Below are positions 34,667 through 43,015 of a stretch of DNA of 64,000 nucleotides, in pieces. This DNA is from Catellatospora coxensis (GTDB lineage: Bacteria > Actinomycetota > Actinomycetes > Mycobacteriales > Micromonosporaceae), in contig NZ_BONI01000035.1 in assembly GCF_016862635.1 (NCBI RefSeq), positions 1 to 64,000 on the forward strand. Reading direction: 5' to 3'. The notes under the pieces were generated by a model. The model was given only the letters and a program-made list of their open reading frames with translations, did not search any database and was not told the DNA's origin. The position numbers and the translations under genes are program-made. How positions within the stretch are numbered: the first letter of the stretch is position 1; the number at the start of each line of letters is the position of its first letter.

Positions 34667-34706
34667 AGGCTATGCCTCCCGGGCGGGAAGGCGCAAACGG
34701 TTTTAC
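34667..34706 (-). promoter_or_regulatory. WhiB7-type autoregulated promoter
   Basis: On the minus strand GTAAAA (34706-34701) is followed 4 nt later by -35 TTGCGC (34696-34691), an 18-bp spacer, and -10 TAGCCT (34672-34667). An AT-rich block just upstream of the -35 is the known mark of WhiB7-dependent promoters, where the AT-hook binds. Transcription from here would give a leader of about 580 nt before whiB7. Confidence 0.65.
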
Positions 34707-36880
34707 GGCTCTGTTGCCAAATCTTTTTGAAGATCTTCTGAAGTCGGTTGTTCAGGCAGCAAATCCGCCACCGAAGCGCCCTTCAACAGCGCGAGAACTG
34801 CCTCGCCGTAGAGCTCCAACTTGCGCGGGCCGATGCCGGCGATCTCCACGAGGCCCGCTCTGTCGGATGGCTGACGCTCGGCCAGCGCGGTCAGGGTGGC
34901 GTCGGTGAAGACGACGTACGCGGGGATCTTCGCCGCCGCGGCGACCCGGGCCCGCCAGTCGCCCAGCCGCTCGAACAGCTCCTCGTCCAGCGAGGAGGGG
35001 CAGCCCGCGCACCGGCCCAGCTTGCGCTCCGGCCCGGCGAGCAGCGTCGCCCCGCACACCCGGCAGCTCACGATCACGGTCTTGCGCGGCACCCGGGGCG
35101 CACCCGGCCCGGGGCGCTCGGCCCGCGGCGCGGCGGCCTGCCCACCGAACGGAGCAAGTCCCGGCACCCCATGCAGGAACCGGCAGGGACGCCGAGCCCG
35201 GCCACCGGAGGATCGCGCCTCGCCGTAGCTGAGCCACAGCATCCGCCGCGCCCGGGTGACGCCGACGTACAGCAGCCGGCGCTCCTCCTCCAGCGCCTCG
35301 GCGCTGCGGGCGTACGCGGTGGGCATGGTGCCCTCGACGAGCCCGACCAGGAACACCGCGTCCCATTCCAGGCCCTTGGCGGAGTGCAGGCTGGCCAGCG
35401 TCACCCCGGCGACGGTCGGGGCGTGCTGCGCCTGGGCGCGCCGGCCCAGCTCGGCGGTGAACCCGGCGAGCCCCTCGTCGGCGCCGGGCGCGGGGCGGAA
35501 CTCGGCGGCCAGGCGTACCAGCGCGGCCAGCGCCTCCCAGCGCTCCCGGGCAGCCCCGCCGGACGGCGGCCGCTCAGGCTGCCAGCCCAGGCCGACCAGC
35601 ACCGCGCTGACCGTGCCGACCAGATCGTCGCCGCCGTCGGCACGGGAGGCCGACCGCAGCGCCACCATCGCCTGGCGGATCTCGGCCCGCTCGAAGAAGC
35701 GCTCCCCGCCGCGCAGCACGTACGGCACCCCGGCGTCGGCGAGCGCCTCCTCGTAGGTCTCCGACTGGGCGTTGGCGCGGAACAGCACCGCGATCTCCGA
35801 CGCGGGAGTGCCCGCCGCGATCAGGTCGGCGCAGCGGCGGGCCACCGCGACCGCCTCGTTGTGCTCGTCGGCGAAGACCCGGGCATCCGGCTCGGGCCCG
35901 GCCGGGCGTTGGCCGACCAGGTCCAGCCGCAGCCGGGCCTCGCTGCCCTTGGCCTGCCGGATGACCGCGTTGGCCAGACCCACCACCTGCGGAGTGGAGC
36001 GGTAGTCGCGGACCAGCCGGACCACGGTCGCGTCGCGGTGCGTACGCGCGAAGTCCACCAGGTACGACGAGGTCGCGCCGGTGAACGAGTAGATGGTCTG
36101 CGCCGCGTCACCGACCACGGTCAGGTCCTTGCGGCCGCCCAGCCACGCCTCCAGCAGCCGCTGCTGCAGCGGGTTCACGTCCTGGTACTCGTCGACGACG
36201 AAGTGCCGGTACTGCGCGCGGACCTGCTCGGCGACGTCGGAGTGCTCCTCGATGCCCCAGCACATGGCGCGCAGCAGGTCCTCGAAATCGATCACGCCCT
36301 GCTGGCGCTTGACGTGCTCGTACGCCGTGAACACGGCGGCGACCTGGGCTGCTTCCAGCGGGGTCTCCCGGCCGGCCTTGGCCGCGGCGACCACGTACTC
36401 GCCGGGTTCCACCAGCGACGACTTCGACCACTCGATCTCGGCGGCGAGGTCGCGCGCGCCGGTGCGGTCGGCCCGCACCCCGGCCCGGGCCGCGGCGAGC
36501 ACGATCAGCCGCGCCTTGCTCTCGACCAGCTCCGGCATCTCCCGGCCGCGCAGCAGCCGGGGCGCGAAGAAGCGCAGCTGGCGCAGGGCGGCGGCGTGGA
36601 ACGTACGGGCCTGCACGCCGTGCGCGTCGAGCCCGGCCAGCCGTTCGCGCAGCTGCGCCGCGGCCCGCGCGGTGAAGGTGACGGCGAGCACGTGCTTCGG
36701 CTGGACCTGCCCGGTGACCACGCGGTGCGCGATCCGGTGGGTGATCGCCCGGGTCTTGCCGGTGCCCGCGCCGGCCAGGATGCACACCGGTCCGGGCGGC
36801 GCCGTGACCGCGGCCGCCTGCTCCTCGTCCAGCCCCGCGAGTACCTTCCGGGCCGTGTCGGGTGCAGCGTCTCTGGTCAC
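34703..36880 (-). CDS. uvrD2: UvrD2-type superfamily I DNA helicase with HRDC domain
   Basis: 725-aa helicase. Walker A GAGTGKT with Lys42, DEYQDVNPLQQRLLEAW (motif II), VGDAAQTIYSFTGA (III), RDYRSTPQVV (IV), LASLHSAKGLEWDAVFLVG (V) and VGVTRARRMLWLSYG (VI) are all in order. A four-cysteine zinc motif (CRVCGATLL...CAGC, about 607-625) and a C-terminal HRDC domain (about 640-705) mark it as UvrD2, which is essential in mycobacteria. GTG start without a clear SD. Lies upstream of whiB7 on the same strand, as in M. tuberculosis. Confidence 0.94.
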   Translation of the reverse strand: MTRDAAPDTARKVLAGLDEEQAAAVTAPPGPVCILAGAGTGKTRAITHRIAHRVVTGQVQPKHVLAVTFTARAAAQLRERLAGLDAHGVQARTFHAAALRQLRFFAPRLLRGREMPELVESKARLIVLAAARAGVRADRTGARDLAAEIEWSKSSLVEPGEYVVAAAKAGRETPLEAAQVAAVFTAYEHVKRQQGVIDFEDLLRAMCWGIEEHSDVAEQVRAQYRHFVVDEYQDVNPLQQRLLEAWLGGRKDLTVVGDAAQTIYSFTGATSSYLVDFARTHRDATVVRLVRDYRSTPQVVGLANAVIRQAKGSEARLRLDLVGQRPAGPEPDARVFADEHNEAVAVARRCADLIAAGTPASEIAVLFRANAQSETYEEALADAGVPYVLRGGERFFERAEIRQAMVALRSASRADGGDDLVGTVSAVLVGLGWQPERPPSGGAARERWEALAALVRLAAEFRPAPGADEGLAGFTAELGRRAQAQHAPTVAGVTLASLHSAKGLEWDAVFLVGLVEGTMPTAYARSAEALEEERRLLYVGVTRARRMLWLSYGEARSSGGRARRPCRFLHGVPGLAPFGGQAAAPRAERPGPGAPRVPRKTVIVSCRVCGATLLAGPERKLGRCAGCPSSLDEELFERLGDWRARVAAAAKIPAYVVFTDATLTALAERQPSDRAGLVEIAGIGPRKLELYGEAVLALLKGASVADLLPEQPTSEDLQKDLATEP

Positions 36881-36963
36881 AACAGGGAATCATCCCAGGT
36901 GTCGTTGATGTTGCCACCGCTAGAGTCCCCGGGAGCCCCCGCTCCCCCGACCCGAGGATCGCC

Positions 36964-37224
36964 ATGCTGACCATGTACTCGACCACGTGGTGTGGTTACT
37001 GCCACCGGCTGCGCAGCCAGCTCGACCGTGAGGGCATCACCTACACGGTGATCGACATCGAGCAGGACCCCAACGCGGCGGACTTCGTGATGAGCGTGAA
37101 CGGCGGCAACCAGACCGTGCCGACCCTGCGCTTCGCGGACGGCAGCGCCCTGACCAACCCCAGCGTCATCCAGGTCAAGGCCCACCTCGCCGCGATCGCC
37201 GAAAAGGCCGCCGACCCGGCCTGA
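36964..37224 (+). CDS. mrx1: Mycoredoxin (glutaredoxin-like)
   Basis: 86-aa thioredoxin-fold protein with the active site WCGYC (Cys10, Cys13), and the downstream TVPTLRFADGSALTNPS cis-Pro segment. Closely like M. tuberculosis Mrx1 (Rv3198A), which reduces mycothiol-mixed disulfides using mycothiol. Upstream in-frame extension to 36862 is rejected since it lacks family sequence. Divergent from uvrD2, 83 bp apart. Followed by a nested inverted repeat. Confidence 0.93.
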   Translation: MLTMYSTTWCGYCHRLRSQLDREGITYTVIDIEQDPNAADFVMSVNGGNQTVPTLRFADGSALTNPSVIQVKAHLAAIAEKAADPA

Positions 37225-37243
37225 GGCTCCGCACGACCCGTTC

Positions 37244-37308
37244 AAGATCGCCGTTTCAGGACACGAGCTGAGGTCTGACCTCAGCTTCCGACCTCAAACG
37301 GCGATCTT
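37244..37308. repeat. Nested double inverted repeat, convergent gap
   Basis: Outer arms AAGATCGCCGTTT (37244-37256) and AAACGGCGATCTT (37296-37308) are perfect 13-mers. Inside them is a second perfect hairpin, AGCTGAGGT-CTG-ACCTCAGCT (37266-37286). The element lies between the mycoredoxin stop and the stop of the convergent small gene, so it may terminate both, but the nested form is unlike the simple hairpins elsewhere. Confidence 0.8.
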
Positions 37309-37355
37309 CGTGTGCGCCGCGGCCGCGGCGGCACCGGTCCGTGGGCGCGGGGAGG

Positions 37356-37604
37356 TCAGCTCGGCCAGCGGGGGGCGTCGAGGCGGACGACTTTGACGCG
37401 CTGGCGGCCGGAGCGGACGGCGCCGACCGAGGCGAGGGCGCGGGCGAGCTGGAGCGCGGCGTCGAGGCTGTCCGCCTCCGCCACCTGGCGGCGCTGCTCA
37501 GGGCTGGCTGTCTCGTCGCGCAGCGGCTGCTCATCGAGGAACGACGCGTTCACGTCCTCGGGCGCGAAGGGTCGTACCTCGGTGCGAACGATCAGGTACC
37601 GCAT
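37356..37604 (-). CDS. Small hypothetical protein
   Basis: 82-aa protein, MRYLIVRTEVRPFAPEDVNA to RQRVKVVRLDAPRWPS. Start at ATG 37604 with SD GGAG; the longer frame to 37712 has no such signal. Predicted alpha/beta, with an acidic central helix (ASPEQRRQVAEADSLDAALQLARAL). Not recognised. It lies 177 bp downstream of, and in line with, the XRE/DUF5753 regulator. Regulators of that class often pair with a small DUF397 protein, but this one lacks the DUF397 pattern. Confidence 0.65.
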   Translation of the reverse strand: MRYLIVRTEVRPFAPEDVNASFLDEQPLRDETASPEQRRQVAEADSLDAALQLARALASVGAVRSGRQRVKVVRLDAPRWPS

Positions 37605-37781
37605 GCGCTGCTCCGTCACTGCCTGCCGGGCGGAGGTCGACTGTGGAGTCCATGAGTGGAAGTTCCACATTCGGCTGATGTCATGCTTGTGCATTTCCCC
37701 AGCTGGAATCAAGCAAGACGCGACGATCGTCGGGCAGCACCGCCCGAACGGGTGACGGAGCGTAGTTTTCTACCGAGGAGA

Positions 37782-38714
37782 TCAGCTGATCCGGGCGCTT
37801 ATCCACGCCCGCGACCGCGGCGGGTCCAGCGCCGCCTCACCGAGCCAGCCGAAGACGCGTGCATATCGCTCGACGCTGTTGCGGTCGGTGAGCACCAGCT
37901 CACGGGCGAGCGTCTCGACGGCCACCGTCTCCGGATCATCCGGGTCAGGAAAGTGATAGATAGAAAATCCCGTATATGGTATGAAGTGCTGGCCGATCAT
38001 GGCCGCGCACGGCAGTACTCTGATCGTCACGTTGGGTAACTGCGCGAGGGTCGCCAGGTGGGCCAGCTGGCCGTCCCGCACCTCGTCCGGCGCGCCCCGG
38101 CCCAGCAGCGCCTGCTCGTCCAGGATCGCCTCGTAGCGCGGCGCGTCCGGGGTTCTGGTCAGGATCGTCTGCCGGGCCAGCCGCGCCGCCACCTCGGTGT
38201 CCGGCTCCTGCGGCGCGGGCAGCTCCGCCACCGGCCCCACCACCGGGTTCAGGCGCTGCGCGGGCACGCCGGCCACCACCGGCTCCCCCGACAGCGGGCG
38301 CGAGGACAGGATGCGGGCCCGCGCGTACTCCGGCGTCTGCAGCAGACCGGGGACGATCGACAGGGCGTACTCCCTGATGCGGGCGCTGCCCGCCTCCAGC
38401 TCGGCGTAACCGCGCTGGCGCTGGGTCATCACCGGGTAGGCCCGCAGCCAGCCCCGCGTGTTGCCGGCGTCGCGCGCGATCGCCACGAGCTGGTCCCGGT
38501 CCCGCCCGCGCACCTCGTAGAGGTCGAGCAGGTCCAGCACATCGGCGAGATCCGGCCGGCTGCGCCCGTTCTCCAGACGCGACAGTTTCGACTTGGCCGC
38601 CCAGCCCACCTGGTCGACGACCTGCTCACCGGTGAGACCGGCGGTCTCACGCAGGCGGCGCAGCTCCACGCCGAGGCGCTGGCGGCGGACGATCGGGCTG
38701 GATCCTCGCGGCAA
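37782..38714 (-). CDS. XRE-family regulator with DUF5753 domain
   Basis: 310-aa regulator. HTH at about 12-70 (LGVELRRLRETAGLTGEQVVDQVGWAAKSKLSRLENGRS), then the DUF5753 domain (about 90-290: REYALSIVPGLLQTPEYARA, ARLARQTILTR, LLGRGAPDEVRDGQLAHL, NVTIRVLPC). TTG at 38714 is chosen since GGAGG lies 5-6 nt upstream and it yields the typical MPRGSSPIVRRQRLG start; a GTG at 38768 has no SD. Such proteins are abundant in Streptomyces-like bacteria and often paired with DUF397 proteins, which is missing here. Confidence 0.9.
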   Translation of the reverse strand: MPRGSSPIVRRQRLGVELRRLRETAGLTGEQVVDQVGWAAKSKLSRLENGRSRPDLADVLDLLDLYEVRGRDRDQLVAIARDAGNTRGWLRAYPVMTQRQRGYAELEAGSARIREYALSIVPGLLQTPEYARARILSSRPLSGEPVVAGVPAQRLNPVVGPVAELPAPQEPDTEVAARLARQTILTRTPDAPRYEAILDEQALLGRGAPDEVRDGQLAHLATLAQLPNVTIRVLPCAAMIGQHFIPYTGFSIYHFPDPDDPETVAVETLARELVLTDRNSVERYARVFGWLGEAALDPPRSRAWISARIS

Positions 38715-38815
38715 GGGGACCTCCGTCGGCGAACCAGCCTCCAGGCTAAACCGCCCACCCACCCCCACCCCCGCACCAACACACCTTTCCCCACCTGGAT
38801 CACCCCACCCTTTTC

Positions 38816-38882
38816 CGCGTTGATCATGAACTTATGGGCAGGTTCGACGGCGTGTTCTGGCCACAACTTCATGATCAACGCG
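38816..38882. repeat. 22-bp inverted repeat with GATC-rich arms
   Basis: CGCGTTGATCATGAACTTATGG (38816-38837) and its inverted copy at 38861-38882 match at 20 of 22 positions, the outer 15 perfectly; loop 23 nt. It lies between two divergently transcribed regulator genes, where a terminator would have no purpose. Confidence 0.8.
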
Positions 38883-38930
38883 ATGACGAGCGCTGCGGGG
38901 CGGGGCGAGGAGCGGGCGGGAGCGCCATGG

Positions 38931-38964
38931 TTGACGAAAGGATCCTTTCGAAAGGATACTTTCG
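38931..38964 (+). promoter_or_regulatory. ArsR promoter with two overlapping palindromic operators
   Basis: TTGACG (38931-38936), 18-bp spacer, GATACT (38955-38960). Two 16-bp dyads lie over it: CGAAAGGATCCTTTCG (38935-38950, perfect) and CGAAAGGATACTTTCG (38949-38964, one mismatch), sharing two bases and centred 14 bp apart. The start of transcription falls on or next to the GTG at 38967, so the mRNA is leaderless. Strong case for autorepression. Confidence 0.82.
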
Positions 38965-38966
38965 AC

Positions 38967-39539
38967 GTGACCGAGAGATTGCCGATGCGGGAGATCACCG
39001 ATCCCCGGATGCTGCGAGCGATGGCGCACCCGGTGCGGTTGCGGCTGATCAACGAGTTGGGGCTGCACGGGCCGGCTACGGCAACCGAGCTGGCCGAACG
39101 GGTCGGGGAGTCGGCGGCGAACTGCTCGTGGCATCTGCGGCAGCTGGCGAAGTTCGGGTTCATCGAGGAAGCCGAGGGCGGCGTCGGGCGCAACCGGCCG
39201 TGGCGCTGGGTGCCGATGGGCAACCGGTGGGGCGGACCGGACGATCCGCCGGAGATGATGCAGGCGGGTAGCGAGCTGAACGCCACGCTGCTTGCTCAGG
39301 AGCTGGCCAAGCGCAACCGCTGGGACGAGCAGCGCCAGACCGACGACTCCCCGTGGCGGCACGCCGCGTTCTCCGTCCAGAACGTCAGCTGGCTCACCGC
39401 CGACGAGCTGGCGGCGCTGGAGGACGAGCTGGTCGCGGTGCTGACGAAGTACAACCACCGGATCACCGATCCGGGCGGCAGGCCCGAAGGCTCCCGGCCC
39501 GTTCGCATGGTCGCCTGGGCCCACCCCGAACCCAGCTGA
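38967..39539 (+). CDS. ArsR-type winged-helix regulator
   Basis: 190-aa regulator. The ArsR/HTH_20 domain is clear at about 8-90: MLRAMAHPVRLRLINELGLHGPATATELAERVGESAANCSWHLRQLAKFGFIEEAEGGVGRNRPWRWV. The C-terminal about 90 residues form a helical extension with conserved Trp (NRWDEQRQTDDSPW, NVSWLTADELAALEDEL). GTG start at the predicted transcription start; ATG 38985 is an alternative. No metal-binding Cys cluster, so a small organic ligand is likelier than a metal. Sits 31 bp before an MFS gene and probably controls it. Confidence 0.9.
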   Translation: MTERLPMREITDPRMLRAMAHPVRLRLINELGLHGPATATELAERVGESAANCSWHLRQLAKFGFIEEAEGGVGRNRPWRWVPMGNRWGGPDDPPEMMQAGSELNATLLAQELAKRNRWDEQRQTDDSPWRHAAFSVQNVSWLTADELAALEDELVAVLTKYNHRITDPGGRPEGSRPVRMVAWAHPEPS

Positions 39540-39570
39540 TCCCCCACCCAGCACCCCGGAGGCACCTGCC

Positions 39571-40827
39571 ATGCGCGCCGTACTGCGCCGACCCGACTTC
39601 CGCCTGCTCTTCGCGGGCCTGTTCTTCAGCATGACCGCCGAGTCGATGCTGGTGCTGGCGCTGGCCATCTGGGCCAAGGACCTCACCGGCTCCGACGGCA
39701 TGGCGGGCGCGGCGATCCTGTGCGTGGTGCTGCCGGCGATGTTCGCGCCGCTGCTCGGCGTGGTGGTGGACCGGTTCCGCCGCCGCCCGTTCCTGATCGC
39801 GTCGCTGGTCGGTTCGGCGGCCATGCTGACGCCGCTGCTGGCGGTCGACGGCCGTGGCGACCTGTGGATCATCTTCGCCGTGGCGATCTGCTACGGCGTG
39901 TCGTACATCCTGGTCAGCGGCTCGCTCAACGGTCTCATCAAGGAGGTCATCCCGCCGGACCTGCTGGCCGAGGCGAACGGTGCGCTGCAGACGGTGCGCC
40001 AGGGACTGCGCCTGGTGGGGCCGCTGCTGGGGGCCGCGCTCTACGCCGCCACGAAAGGCTGGGGCCTGGCCGTGCTCGGCATGGCGGGTTTCCTCATCGC
40101 GGCCGGCGTCATCGCCGTGCTCCGGGTACGCGAGGACAAGCCCGAACGCACCGAGTCGCACTGGCTGACCGAGGTCGGTGCGGGCGTACGCCACCTGACC
40201 GGCAGCGTGCCGCTGCGGCGTGCCCTGATCGGCAACGTGATCTCGATCCTCGTCTTCGGATTCAGCGAGACCGTCTTCTTCGCCTTCGTCGACCAGGGTC
40301 TGCACCGGCCCCCGGCCTTCATCGGCGTGCTGATCAGCGTCCAGGGCATCGGCGGCCTGCTCGGCGGGCTGACCTCGGCCTGGCTGATCCGCCGGGTCGG
40401 CGAGCTGTCCGCCAACGCCATCGGCATCGCACTGTTCCTGCCGCTGCTGCTCACCAGCCTGACCCCGAACCTGGGACTGGCCTTCGCGACCTGCCTGATC
40501 TCCGGCTTCGGCCTGCCCTACCTGCTGGTCGGCCTGATGACGCTGATGCAGCGCACCACCCCCGCCGCGCTGATGGGCCGGGTCTCGGCGGCGATGGACG
40601 CGCTGATCAGCGCCCCGCAGACGCTCGCGATCGGATTCGGCGCGGTGCTCGTCGAGCTGGTCGACTTCCGGGTGCTGCTGGCCGTCATGAGCGCGGTGAT
40701 GGCGGTGTCCGCGCTGTACCTGTGGGCCGGGCGCGGGCTGACCCCGCCGTCAGCCCCCGCGCAGCCAGGTCAGGACGAGCTGGTGGGCGATGGAAGACCG
40801 GTTCGGGAGCGTGAAGGAGTCGTCTGA
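39571..40827 (+). CDS. MFS transporter (12-TM)
   Basis: 418-aa exporter-like MFS protein of the MFS_3/EntS-like type. Features: LRRPDFRLLFAGLFFSMTAESM, motif A as LGVVVDRFRRRPFL, NGALQTVRQGLRLVGPLLGAALY, and a second-half QGIGGLLGGLTSAWLIRRVGE. About 12 helices. In operon with the ArsR regulator. The C-terminal tail (after LTPPSAP) runs 78 bp into the convergent nudC gene and is likely not conserved. Substrate unknown, perhaps an antibiotic. Confidence 0.92.
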   Translation: MRAVLRRPDFRLLFAGLFFSMTAESMLVLALAIWAKDLTGSDGMAGAAILCVVLPAMFAPLLGVVVDRFRRRPFLIASLVGSAAMLTPLLAVDGRGDLWIIFAVAICYGVSYILVSGSLNGLIKEVIPPDLLAEANGALQTVRQGLRLVGPLLGAALYAATKGWGLAVLGMAGFLIAAGVIAVLRVREDKPERTESHWLTEVGAGVRHLTGSVPLRRALIGNVISILVFGFSETVFFAFVDQGLHRPPAFIGVLISVQGIGGLLGGLTSAWLIRRVGELSANAIGIALFLPLLLTSLTPNLGLAFATCLISGFGLPYLLVGLMTLMQRTTPAALMGRVSAAMDALISAPQTLAIGFGAVLVELVDFRVLLAVMSAVMAVSALYLWAGRGLTPPSAPAQPGQDELVGDGRPVREREGVV

Positions 40828-41652
40828 GCCGTCCAGCACCCGGGCGATCCGCTCACGCGTGAACCACTGCGCGTCGATCAGCTCGTCCGGGTCGGTGCGC
40901 AGCGGCGCGGCCGCCGGGTCGGCGACCGCGACGAAACCCAGCATCAGCGAGCGGGGGTACGGGAACGCCTGGCTGCCGTGGTAGCGGATGTCGGCGACCC
41001 GGACACCCGCCTCCTCGTACACCTCGCGGGCGACCGCCTCCTCGGCGGTCTCCCCCGCCTCGACGAAACCGGCCAGCACCGAGTAGCGGCGCCGGGCCGC
41101 CCCGGCCCACACCACGTTCGCGCCGAGCAGGATGCGTCCCTGCGGGCCGGCCGCCCCGTCGTGCACCGCCATGATCACGGCCGGGTCGGTACGCGGGAAG
41201 TGCAGCTCCCCGTCGGCGTCCCGGCGCACCCAGCCGCCCTGCTCCACCGTGGTCGGCTTGCCGCTGCGCGGGGCGTACAGGTGGTCGCGGTGCCAGCGCA
41301 CCAGCGCCAGCGCCTGGGTCAGCAGCGACGTGTCGCGGGGCGGCAGGTCCGCGCCGACCTCCCACAGGTGCTTCGGCTCGGCGCCGGGCACCTCGGGCAG
41401 CTCGCTGTTGACCGCGAAGTAGGCCGTGCCTCCCGCGTCGACGCCGAGGAACAGCGGCTCGGCGGCCGGACCGCCGGTGCCGACCTGGCCCGACGGGAGC
41501 AGCACCAGCCGGTCGTCGCGGATCAGCGCGCGACCGTCGTCTCCGATCAGGACCACCCGGCCCCGTGACCACGCGTCGGCCAGCCACTGCGGGTCGGCGC
41601 GCCGGAACGCGGCCCGGTCGAGGTCCGACCGGGCCGCAGGCGTCTCACTCAT
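40750..41652 (-). CDS. nudC: NADH pyrophosphatase NudC
   Basis: 300-aa Nudix hydrolase cleaving NADH (and in other bacteria NAD-capped RNA). The Nudix box is intact (G195FVEAGET...REVYEEAGV217) and is followed by the NudC-specific SQAFPYPRS (227-235). The N-terminal domain is present, but the zinc ribbon normally between the two has no Cys at all (DHLYAPRSGKPTTVEQGGWVRR...ELHFPRTDP). Gene position beside mrx1-uvrD2 agrees with mycobacterial Rv3199c, though five genes are inserted here. Confidence 0.93.
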   Translation of the reverse strand: MSETPAARSDLDRAAFRRADPQWLADAWSRGRVVLIGDDGRALIRDDRLVLLPSGQVGTGGPAAEPLFLGVDAGGTAYFAVNSELPEVPGAEPKHLWEVGADLPPRDTSLLTQALALVRWHRDHLYAPRSGKPTTVEQGGWVRRDADGELHFPRTDPAVIMAVHDGAAGPQGRILLGANVVWAGAARRRYSVLAGFVEAGETAEEAVAREVYEEAGVRVADIRYHGSQAFPYPRSLMLGFVAVADPAAAPLRTDPDELIDAQWFTRERIARVLDGSDDSFTLPNRSSIAHQLVLTWLRGG

Positions 41653-41689
41653 TCGTGCTGCTCGCTCGTTTCCGTTCCGTGAAGCCGGC

Positions 41690-43015
41690 TCACGACTTCG
41701 ACTCGACCGTCACCGGCACGATCGCCGAGACCGCGGCCTGGATCTTCTCGGCGTCGCCGAGGATCACCGGGGCCGCCACGGCCGGCGCGAGGTACGTCGC
41801 CGCGACGCGGTGCACGTCCGCCAGGGTGGCCGCGGCCAGCCGGGCCGAGTGCTCGGCCAGGAAGGTCAGCCGCAGCCCGAAACCGGCGTAGGTGCTGGCC
41901 AGCCCGGCCAGGCCGGACTGTGTCGACATGCCCAGCTGCAGCGTGCCCAGGGCGTACTGGCGCGCCTGCTCCAGCTCCTCCTCGCGTACCGGCAGCGCCG
42001 CGATGCGGCCCAGCTCGTACAGCGTCTCGACCAGCGCCGGGGCGGTGACCTCGGTGGCCACCTCGGCGGAGACGGTCAGCGTGGAACCGGCCACCGAGTG
42101 CTCGATCACCGAGTGCGGGCCGTACGTGTAGCCCTTGTCCTCGCGGATGTTCTCCACCCAGCGGGAGGAGAAGTAACCGCCGAACACCATGTTCGCGAGC
42201 TGCAGCGCCGCGTGGTCGGGGTGGGTGCGGCCCACCGCCGGCAGCGCGAAGCGCAGCGACGACTGCACCGCGCCGGGCCGGTCGACCAGCAGCAGCGGGC
42301 CCGGCACCAGCGGCGGGATGGGCGGCAGGTCGGCGCTCTCGCCGCCCCCGTTCCAGCCGCCGAGGCGCTTGGCCGCGGTCTGCACCGCCTGCTCCGGGTC
42401 GATGTCGCCGACGATGACCAGGGTCGCCCCGGCCGGGTGCAGCCGCCGGGCGTGCAGCGCGCGCAGCGCCTCCGGGCTGACCGCGCGCACGTCCTCGACC
42501 GACGGCGTCTGCACCGCGTACGGATGTCCCGGGTAGATGCGCTTGAGCAGCGCGACGCGGGCCAGGTGGGCGGGCTGGCTCTGGGCGACCTGGATCCGGT
42601 CGGCCAGCCGCTCCACCTCCGTGGTGACCTCGCCCTCCGGGTAGACCGCGTCGTCGAGCACCTCGGCCATCAGCTCCAGCAGCCGGTCCAGCCCGGACAC
42701 CAGCGAGTTGCCGCTGATCTGCAGCCGGTCCGGATCGATCCCGGCGCCGAGGCCGCCGCCGACGGTCTGCAGCTCCGCGGCGATCTCCACGGTGCTGCGG
42801 GTGCTGGTGCCCGAGAACAGCGTCTGCGCCAGCACGGCCGCGTCGGCCAGCTCCGCCTTGGCGAACGGCACGCGCAGCCGCACCTCGGCCAGCGGCACGC
42901 TCGGCCGGCGGATGGCCAGCACGGTCAGCCCGTTGGGCAGCGTCTGCTCCGCCTCCAGCGGCAGCGCCAGCGGCCGGTTCGCGTCGAGTTCGGGAAGGCT
43001 GATGGTCTGGCTCAC
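41690..43015 (-). CDS. M16 family peptidase, non-catalytic subunit
   Basis: 441-aa M16 protein without HxxEH; the corresponding region reads LADAAVLAQTLFSGTS. The second-half sequence (RWVENIREDKGYTYGPHS, with the substrate-binding R/Y) is intact. Such pairs of one active and one inactive M16 half form a clam-shell heterodimer. Its ATG overlaps the stop of the active partner by 4 bp (ATGA, 43012-43015), supporting 1:1 production. Cytoplasmic. Confidence 0.93.
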   Translation of the reverse strand: MSQTISLPELDANRPLALPLEAEQTLPNGLTVLAIRRPSVPLAEVRLRVPFAKAELADAAVLAQTLFSGTSTRSTVEIAAELQTVGGGLGAGIDPDRLQISGNSLVSGLDRLLELMAEVLDDAVYPEGEVTTEVERLADRIQVAQSQPAHLARVALLKRIYPGHPYAVQTPSVEDVRAVSPEALRALHARRLHPAGATLVIVGDIDPEQAVQTAAKRLGGWNGGGESADLPPIPPLVPGPLLLVDRPGAVQSSLRFALPAVGRTHPDHAALQLANMVFGGYFSSRWVENIREDKGYTYGPHSVIEHSVAGSTLTVSAEVATEVTAPALVETLYELGRIAALPVREEELEQARQYALGTLQLGMSTQSGLAGLASTYAGFGLRLTFLAEHSARLAAATLADVHRVAATYLAPAVAAPVILGDAEKIQAAVSAIVPVTVESKS

